A stretch of 11,234 nt of DNA, from positions 1 through 11,234 of the forward strand of contig JABSSB010000050.1 of NCBI GenBank assembly GCA_013214715.1, written 5' to 3'. The position numbers and the translations under genes were made by a program. The DNA is from Paracoccaceae bacterium. Its GTDB lineage: Bacteria; Pseudomonadota; Alphaproteobacteria; Rhodobacterales; Rhodobacteraceae. Shown here piece by piece: positions 5,945-11,234 of this stretch (positions are counted from its first letter, which is position 1; every line of letters starts with the position of its first letter). The notes under the pieces are model-generated. The model was not told where the DNA came from. It ran no database searches and saw nothing but the letters and a program-made list of their open reading frames with translations.

Positions 5945-7174
5945 ATGAAATCCATCACCCGTCTTTTGGCGGCCTCTGCTCTTGTGGCGGCCGGATCAGT
6001 GCAGGCCGCGGATCTGGAGGTAACACATTGGTGGACATCCGGTGGCGAAGCGGCCGCAGTGGCAGAATTTGCCCAGGCCTTTAACGCGACAGATCACAAC
6101 TGGGTCGACGGCGCGATCGCTGGTTCCGGCGGCACGGCGCGCCCGATCATTGTAAGCCGCATTCTGGGCGGGGACCCGATGCATGCGACGCAGTTGAACC
6201 ACGGTCGCCAAGCTGAAGAGCTGGTTGAGGCGGGTTTGATGCTGGACCTCACCGATGTAGCCGAGGCCGAAGGTTGGCGTGATATCGTGCACCCTGTATC
6301 TTTGCTCGATAGCTGCACGCTGGATGGCAAGGTTTATTGCGTGCCGGTCAATATCCATTCATGGCAGTGGATCTGGCTGAGCCACAAGGCTTTCGCGGAT
6401 GCAGGTGTCGATGTGCCGTCCAACTGGTCCGAATTCCTTGCCGCTGCACCGAAACTGGAGGAAGCCGGCAAAATCCCGTTGGCCATGGGGCAGCAGCCTT
6501 GGCAGTCTAACGGCGCCTTTGGGGTTTTGGCCGTGGCAATTGGCGGGCTCGATCTGTGGACCGAGATCAACGTGAACAAAAACGCCGAAGCCGCCGCGGG
6601 TGCCGAAATGGCCGCTGTCTGGAAGGCCTTTGGCGATGCCCGGTCGCTTTCCAAAGGTTCCACCGTGCAGGATTGGAACCAAGCCACAAATCTCGTGATC
6701 ACCGGCCAGGCCGGGGCGCAGATCATGGGAGACTGGGCGCAGGGCGAATTCCAGGTGGCCGAACAGGTTGCAGGCTCCGACTACACCTGCTTGCCGGGTC
6801 TTGGCGTGAACGAGATCATCTCCACTGGCGGGGACGCGTTCTACTTCCCAAAGCAGGACGACCCTGAAATTGAAGCGGCTCAGAAAGAACTGGCGTCGCT
6901 GATGCTCTCAAAAGATGTGCAGGTGGCTTTCAACCTCAAAAAGGGCTCGCTGCCGGTGCGCGGTGACGTGGATCTTGCCACTGCCAATGACTGCATGAAG
7001 AAGGGTTTGGCAATCCTGGCCAACGGCGCGATCTTGCCCGATGGCAATCAGGTGCTTAGCCCCGACACAACGGGCCAGATCGAAGACCTGATGGTCGAAT
7101 TCTGGAATGATCCGTCTTACGAGCCAGCTGATGCCCAGGCGGCTTACGCCGACATCATCGCAAGCGCGGACTAA
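5945..7174 (+). CDS. Carbohydrate ABC transporter substrate-binding protein (CUT1 family)
   Basis: The gene encodes 409 aa; the ATG follows a strong GGGAGG ribosome binding site. Residues 1-21 are a Sec signal peptide (cleavage VQA-AD), so the protein acts in the periplasm. The mature start LEVTHWWTSGGEAAAVAEF and the conserved SRILGGDPMHATQLNHG, then DGKVYCVPVNIHSWQW (residues about 127-142), are typical of extracellular solute-binding protein family 1 members of the glucose/mannose-binding (GtsA / Thermus glucose-binding) type. W140 and W142 are candidates for stacking on sugar rings. Four cysteines (C124, C132, C282, C350) could form two disulfides, consistent with periplasmic location. 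It is the first gene of the operon, under the two LacI-type operators, and is followed by a strong stem-loop before the permease genes. The downstream beta-mannosidase suggests beta-mannosides as ligand, but binding specificity cannot be read directly. Confidence 0.93.
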   Translation: MKSITRLLAASALVAAGSVQAADLEVTHWWTSGGEAAAVAEFAQAFNATDHNWVDGAIAGSGGTARPIIVSRILGGDPMHATQLNHGRQAEELVEAGLMLDLTDVAEAEGWRDIVHPVSLLDSCTLDGKVYCVPVNIHSWQWIWLSHKAFADAGVDVPSNWSEFLAAAPKLEEAGKIPLAMGQQPWQSNGAFGVLAVAIGGLDLWTEINVNKNAEAAAGAEMAAVWKAFGDARSLSKGSTVQDWNQATNLVITGQAGAQIMGDWAQGEFQVAEQVAGSDYTCLPGLGVNEIISTGGDAFYFPKQDDPEIEAAQKELASLMLSKDVQVAFNLKKGSLPVRGDVDLATANDCMKKGLAILANGAILPDGNQVLSPDTTGQIEDLMVEFWNDPSYEPADAQAAYADIIASAD

Positions 7175-7180
7175 CCCTCC

Positions 7181-7229
7181 CGCTACTCGGTCCGGGCCAA
7201 TTGGCTCGGGCCGGGTGGTGCCTATTTTT
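7181..7229 (+). terminator. 18-bp stem-loop with U-run between binding-protein and permease genes
   Basis: Arms 7181-7198 and 7203-7220 pair along all 18 positions (13 Watson-Crick, 5 G-U) around an AAUU loop, with a GC-rich inner part. Four bases later comes a run of five U (7225-7229). It begins 6 nt after the binding-protein stop. The form is that of an intrinsic terminator or 3' mRNA-stabilising hairpin inside the operon. Because the permease genes follow with good translation signals and no obvious new promoter, partial read-through or RNA protection that raises binding-protein expression is the likeliest role. Confidence 0.72.
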
Positions 7230-7254
7230 CATCCCAGTTTGAACGGAGGCTGCC

Positions 7255-8169
7255 TTGACCGCCCCCGATACTAACGCCGCTTCCGCGCGTCGGCCTAACC
7301 GGCTGTTTCGCAACCTGACGGCCAAGATCGCCTCGATCCCGATGGTGTTGACCGCTTTGGTCATCTTTGTCGGCTGCACCGGTTGGACGATACTGCACTC
7401 CTTCACCAATTCCCGTCTTCTGCCTAAGCTCGACTTCGTAGGTCTCGCTCAATATGACCGGCTTTGGGGCACGCGGCGTTGGCTGATCTCTATCGAGAAC
7501 CTCGCCATTTATGGCGCCTGTTCTCTGGTCCTCAGCCTTGTGATCGGATTCACGCTAGCCGCCTTGCTGGATCGCAAGGTTCGTGGCGAAAACGTGTTCC
7601 GCACGATTTACCTGTATCCTTTCGCGCTGTCGTTCATCGTGACCGGCCTTGTCTGGCAATGGATTTTGAACCCGGAATTCGGCGTGCAATCTGTCGTCCG
7701 GTCGATGGGCTGGGAAAGCTTTACCTTCGATCCGCTTTATAATGCAGAAATCGTGATCTACGGCATCTTGATCGCCGGGCTGTGGCAGGGCACGGGCCTG
7801 ATCATGGTGATCATGCTCGCCGGTCTGCGCGGCATTGATGAAGATATCTGGAAAGCTGCGCGGGTCGACGGCATCTCCACATGGAAAACCTATGTCATGG
7901 TCATCATCCCGATGATGCGCCCGGTTTTCGTGACCGCGCTTGTCCTGATCGCTTCGGGTATTGTGAAGGTTTATGACCTTGTGGTCGCACAGACCTCGGG
8001 CGGGCCCGGCATCGCGTCCGAGGTTCCAGCGAAATACGTCTATGACAAGATGTTTTCGTCGCAGAACCTGGCGCAAGGGTTCGCGGCCTCGACCATGATG
8101 CTGGTCACCGTAATCATCATCCTTGTCCCCTGGGCCTATCTGGAATTCGGAGGCAAGAAGCGTGGCTGA
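7255..8169 (+). CDS. Carbohydrate ABC transporter permease 1 (MalF/UgpA-type)
   Basis: The gene encodes 304 aa from a TTG at 7255, supported by CGGAGG 6 nt upstream; the next in-frame ATG lies within the first membrane helix. About six hydrophobic segments are visible, the first at about residues 29-50 (SIPMVLTALVIFVGCTGWTI). The EAA loop that contacts the ATPase is present at about 196-221 (EDIWKAARVDGISTWKTY...IPMMRP). This is the binding-protein-dependent transport inner-membrane component of CUT1 sugar importers, forming a heterodimer with the next gene product in the cytoplasmic membrane. Its stop codon overlaps the next start by 8 nt, implying coupled translation. Substrate is inferred only from context. 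Confidence 0.93.
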   Translation: MTAPDTNAASARRPNRLFRNLTAKIASIPMVLTALVIFVGCTGWTILHSFTNSRLLPKLDFVGLAQYDRLWGTRRWLISIENLAIYGACSLVLSLVIGFTLAALLDRKVRGENVFRTIYLYPFALSFIVTGLVWQWILNPEFGVQSVVRSMGWESFTFDPLYNAEIVIYGILIAGLWQGTGLIMVIMLAGLRGIDEDIWKAARVDGISTWKTYVMVIIPMMRPVFVTALVLIASGIVKVYDLVVAQTSGGPGIASEVPAKYVYDKMFSSQNLAQGFAASTMMLVTVIIILVPWAYLEFGGKKRG

Positions 8170-9058
8170 CACTGCATTTGTAGGGCCACATGGCCCCAAG
8201 CCGAAACGGCGGTTTTCGCGTACCAATATCATGCTTTACGGCACGCTTTTTGTTGTCGCGCTATACTACGCGCTGCCCCTTTACGTGATGATCGTGACAT
8301 CGCTGAAAGGCATGCCCGAGATTCGTCTGGGCAATGTGTTCTCTCCACCGGTAGAAGTCACATTTCAGCCTTGGGTCAAAGCCTGGGCCGAAGCCTGCAC
8401 TGGCATCAATTGCGACGGGTTAAGCCGTGGTTTCGGCAATTCGGTCAAGATTTTGATCCCCTCGGTGGCGCTCTCTATCGCGATCGCGTCCGTGAATGGC
8501 TACGCGCTTGCAAATTGGCGCTTCAAAGGATCGGAGGTGTTCTTTACCATCCTGATCCTCGGTGCGTTCATCCCTTATCAGGTGATGCTCTACCCGCTGG
8601 TGATATTGCTTCGCGAATTGGGGCTCTATGGCTCGCTCTGGGGGTTGGTGCTTGTGCACACGATCTTTGGGATGCCGATCCTGACGCTTCTCTTTCGTAA
8701 CTATTTCACCGCCATGCCCGAAGAACTCTTCAAGGCCGCCCGCGTCGATGGGGCTGGGTTCTGGGGCATCTATTTCAAGATCATGCTGCCCATGTCCCTC
8801 CCGATCTTCGTTGTCGCAATGATCTTGCAAGTCACTGGGATCTGGAACGATTTCCTGTTTGGCGTGATTTACACCAAGCCCGAACACTACCCGATGACCG
8901 TACAGTTGAACAACATCGTCAACTCGGTTCAGGGGGTGAAGGAATACAATGTCAACATGGCCGCGACTCTGCTGACAGGGCTTGTGCCTCTGGTCATCTA
9001 CTTCGTCTCCGGCAAGCTCTTCGTGCGCGGCGTGGCCGCGGGCGCGGTGAAGGGATAA
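8162..9058 (+). CDS. Carbohydrate ABC transporter permease 2 (MalG/UgpE-type)
   Basis: The product is 298 aa from the GTG at 8162. This start has GGAGG 8 nt upstream, overlaps the previous gene by 8 nt and gives the expected short basic N-terminus (PKPKRRFSR) before the first membrane helix (IMLYGTLFVVALYYALPLYV). Longer in-frame starts inside the previous gene lack support. Six membrane segments are expected. The EAA loop is at about 187-212 (EELFKAARVDGAGFWGIYF...LPMSLP). An insert with two cysteines (ACTGINCDG, about residues 79-87) lies in the first periplasmic loop. It pairs with permease 1 to form the membrane channel. Confidence 0.94.
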   Translation: MADTAFVGPHGPKPKRRFSRTNIMLYGTLFVVALYYALPLYVMIVTSLKGMPEIRLGNVFSPPVEVTFQPWVKAWAEACTGINCDGLSRGFGNSVKILIPSVALSIAIASVNGYALANWRFKGSEVFFTILILGAFIPYQVMLYPLVILLRELGLYGSLWGLVLVHTIFGMPILTLLFRNYFTAMPEELFKAARVDGAGFWGIYFKIMLPMSLPIFVVAMILQVTGIWNDFLFGVIYTKPEHYPMTVQLNNIVNSVQGVKEYNVNMAATLLTGLVPLVIYFVSGKLFVRGVAAGAVKG

Positions 9059-9062
9059 GCCC

Positions 9063-10133
9063 ATGCATTCTGTCGAAATCAAATCGCTCGATCTCAGCTT
9101 TGGCTCGGTTGAAGTGCTTAAGGGGCTGAACCTCAACATCCATGATGGCGAATTCCTCGTGTTGCTGGGTGCGTCGGGTTGCGGCAAGTCGACCCTGCTG
9201 AATTGCATCGCTGGGCTCCTGGAAGTCACAGGCGGCCAGATTGTTATCAAGGACCAGAACGTGACGTGGAAAGAGCCATCCGAACGCGGCATCGGCATGG
9301 TGTTTCAGTCCTACGCGCTCTACCCGCAAATGACGGTCGAAGGGAACCTGTCCTTCGGTCTGAAAAACGCGCGGATGCCCAAGGATGAAATCAGAAAGCG
9401 CGTGGCGCGGGCGGCAGAGATTTTGCAGATCGAACCGCTTTTGAAACGCAAACCCGGCGCGCTGTCGGGCGGTCAACGCCAGCGGGTCGCCATTGGCCGG
9501 GCGCTTGTGCGTGACGTGGATGTGTTCCTGTTTGATGAGCCGCTGTCCAACCTCGACGCCAAATTGCGCGCGGATCTGCGGGTCGAAATCAAACGGCTGC
9601 ACCACCAGCTTGGCAACACAATCATCTATGTCACCCATGACCAGGTCGAAGCCATGACATTGGCTGATCGCATCGCGATTATGAAGGGCGGGGTGATCCA
9701 GCAGCTGGCCTCCCCAGCCGAAATCTACAATCGACCCACCAATCGCTATGTGGCTGATTTCATTGGCTCCCCCTCGATGAACTTCCTCGAAGGCATGCTG
9801 GAGGGTCAGACCTTTACCACAGGTGGCATCGCGATGGATGTCTCAAGCTACCCCTTTGCCAGCGCACCCTCAGGCAAAGCCACAATGGGCGTTCGGCCCG
9901 AACATGTAGCGACCGGTGCGGCTGCGGCGGAGTGTCCGGTTCAGATGCAGGTTCATGTGGAAATCGTTGAGCCGATGGGCTCGGACACATTGGTCTGGGC
10001 CGAGGTGGCAGGCACAAGGTTCCGCATCCGTATGGACGGGCAAAGCGCCGTGAATGATGGCGACAGCCTGACCATCGGGATTGATCCGTCGAAGGCGTCT
10101 TTCTTTGACGCACAGTCGGAATTGCGGCTGTAA
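9063..10133 (+). CDS. Sugar ABC transporter ATPase (MalK/UgpC family)
   Basis: The gene encodes 356 aa, starting 4 nt after the permease stop. All nucleotide-binding motifs are intact: Walker A GASGCGKST (36-44), Q-loop in FQSYALYP, signature LSGGQ (134-138), Walker B LFDEP (D158, E159), D-loop SNLDAKLR and switch H192 (VTHDQVEA). The C-terminal third (about 240-356) is a TOBE/OB-fold regulatory domain with the GVRPEH motif, as in MalK-type ATPases. It energises the importer from the cytoplasmic face. In alphaproteobacteria such ATPases sometimes serve several CUT1 systems, but the placement between the permeases and the hydrolase gene points to this one. Confidence 0.96.
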   Translation: MHSVEIKSLDLSFGSVEVLKGLNLNIHDGEFLVLLGASGCGKSTLLNCIAGLLEVTGGQIVIKDQNVTWKEPSERGIGMVFQSYALYPQMTVEGNLSFGLKNARMPKDEIRKRVARAAEILQIEPLLKRKPGALSGGQRQRVAIGRALVRDVDVFLFDEPLSNLDAKLRADLRVEIKRLHHQLGNTIIYVTHDQVEAMTLADRIAIMKGGVIQQLASPAEIYNRPTNRYVADFIGSPSMNFLEGMLEGQTFTTGGIAMDVSSYPFASAPSGKATMGVRPEHVATGAAAAECPVQMQVHVEIVEPMGSDTLVWAEVAGTRFRIRMDGQSAVNDGDSLTIGIDPSKASFFDAQSELRL

Positions 10134-10134
10134 C

Positions 10135-11234
10135 ATGATCGACCTCTCCGGCCTTTGGACGCTCTCGCAGGAGGGAGGCGGTTTGTCCGCGCCGATGTCG
10201 GTTCCCGGCGACGGGATCAGTGCATTGCATGAGGCCGGTCTGATCCCTGACCCTTACTGGGGCCGAAACGAATACGACCTGCGCTGGATTTCCGAAGCTG
10301 ATTGGGTGATCTCGCGCGAGATTATTTTGGAAGATCCTGCCCAACTGCTGGTGCTTTCAGGGCTCGATTGTGTGGCCGAAGTGCTCGTGAACGGGCAGCG
10401 CGTGCTCTGCGCTTCCAACGCGTTTCGAACCTATCGGATTGATATATCCATCGCGGCGAAAGCGGGCGACAACCGGATCGAGATCCGGTTTCCTTCTGGC
10501 GTGCGCGAGGCCGCCACACGCGCCGCGCGGCAGCCTTTCCCCGTGCCCTATCTGGCGCAGAATTGCCCGATACCGCACGGAAACATGCTGCGCAAACCGC
10601 AATGCGATTTCGGCTGGGATTGGAACATCGCGCTTGCCCCATTCGGTCTTTGGGGTGACGCGCGGCTAGAACCTTTGAACACGCCGAAACTTTCAGGTCT
10701 GCGGGTGAAACAACATCACGGAGCGGCGCAGGTTTCGGTTGCCGTCGCGGTGGATGTGGACAATTGGGATGGCCCGGTCACAATCGCTTTCTATAATCGT
10801 GAAGCAAAGGTACGGGCTGTAAATGGCCGTGTCACGGCCAGTTTTGATATCGCCAATCCCGATCTTTGGTGGCCTGCGGGGCAGGGGGATCAGGCTCTGC
10901 ATGACCTGACTGTGACCGCAGGGTCCGCAACGCTCAACCGTCGCATCGGACTGCGCCAGATCGATTTGATTGATACGCCTGATGCCGCTGGCACGGCTTT
11001 TGGCTTTCGCGTGAATGGCCGACCGATTTTTGCCAAAGGGGCCAACTGGATTCCCGGCGACGCGCTGCCTGGCCGGATCACGTGCGACGCGGTCGCCGAC
11101 CTGCTGCATTCGGCACGCGATGCCAATATGAACATGATCCGCGTCTGGGGCGGCGGACGTTACGAACCAGACTGGTTCTATGATCTCTGCGACGAACTGG
11201 GCCTGCTGGTCTGGCAAGACTTCATGTTCGCCTG
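10135..11234 (+). CDS. Glycoside hydrolase family 2, beta-mannosidase-type (3' end beyond window)
   Basis: 366 codons are visible; full beta-mannosidases are about 800 aa. The ATG at 10135 is 1 nt after the ATPase stop, with no strong own ribosome binding site, so translation is probably coupled. There is no signal peptide, which indicates cytoplasmic hydrolysis of imported sugars. The N-terminal sugar-binding domain (to about 175) has DPYWGRNEYDLRWISEADW and RKPQCDFGWDWN (153-164), strongly typical of beta-mannosidases. An Ig-like domain follows to about 280 with the NPDLWWPAGQG motif. The start of the TIM barrel shows FRVNGRPIFAKGANWIPGD and DANMNMIRVWGGGRYE (329-344), then CDELGLLVWQDFMFA. 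The catalytic acid/base and nucleophile glutamates lie beyond the window and cannot be checked. Likely reaction: release of mannose from non-reducing ends of beta-mannosides. Confidence 0.93.
   Translation, partial: MIDLSGLWTLSQEGGGLSAPMSVPGDGISALHEAGLIPDPYWGRNEYDLRWISEADWVISREIILEDPAQLLVLSGLDCVAEVLVNGQRVLCASNAFRTYRIDISIAAKAGDNRIEIRFPSGVREAATRAARQPFPVPYLAQNCPIPHGNMLRKPQCDFGWDWNIALAPFGLWGDARLEPLNTPKLSGLRVKQHHGAAQVSVAVAVDVDNWDGPVTIAFYNREAKVRAVNGRVTASFDIANPDLWWPAGQGDQALHDLTVTAGSATLNRRIGLRQIDLIDTPDAAGTAFGFRVNGRPIFAKGANWIPGDALPGRITCDAVADLLHSARDANMNMIRVWGGGRYEPDWFYDLCDELGLLVWQDFMFA

Noticed and set aside
8123..8161. Upstream TTG start of permease 2
   Set aside because: The GTG at 8162 has a GGAGG at proper distance; the longer form would add residues from within the permease 1 gene that do not fit the family.
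7555..8232. Long minus-strand open frames opposite the transporter genes (for example 225 codons here and 292 codons at 8420-9298)
   Set aside because: His/Asp/Arg-rich shadow frames caused by the codon bias of the plus-strand permease and ATPase genes; no start signals or domains.

Overview
The window looks like a piece of an alphaproteobacterial chromosome, most likely a Rhodobacteraceae (roseobacter-type) bacterium. The protein styles point that way: a beta-barrel plus polysaccharide-export pair, an alphaproteobacterial IS3-type element, and a LacI / CUT1 ABC / GH2 sugar locus, all in moderately high-GC coding sequence. The assignment is from recognition of these families, not from a database search.

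Left part (1-2188, minus strand): two genes of a polysaccharide export cluster. The first transcribed is a short Wza-type export protein (1565-2188). It is followed 11 nt later by an outer-membrane beta-barrel protein (147-1553). A further minus-strand reading frame may begin at about 113 and leave the window, but its frame is uncertain.

Middle (2189-4756): a decayed zone. A 1473-bp IS3-family element (2608-4080) has recognisable imperfect terminal inverted repeats and intact orfA and orfB, but no target-site duplication. On both sides lie minus-strand remnants of unrecognised genes: a 44-residue C-terminal fragment to its left, a 3'-truncated ORF to its right, and beyond that a frameshifted pseudogene.

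Right part (4757-11234): a complete-looking, probably LacI-controlled sugar uptake and hydrolysis locus. A LacI-family regulator on the minus strand is divergent from a plus-strand operon: periplasmic sugar-binding protein, two CUT1 permeases, MalK/UgpC-type ATPase, and a GH2 beta-mannosidase that runs off the right edge. The genes are packed tightly (8-nt overlap, then 4-nt and 1-nt gaps), except for an 80-nt gap after the binding-protein gene. That gap holds an 18-bp stem-loop followed by a U-run, well placed to make the binding protein more abundant than the membrane parts. Between regulator and operon lie two LacI-type operators spaced exactly 20 bp apart, the first covering a candidate -10 box. 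The simplest reading is import of short beta-mannosides (or similar oligosaccharides) followed by cytoplasmic hydrolysis, with the regulator lifting repression when the sugar is present.

I found no RNA genes, CRISPR arrays or phage modules. Nothing here looks like a wholly new system. The parts most worth a second look are the operator pair, the intra-operon hairpin and the decayed zone around the insertion sequence.
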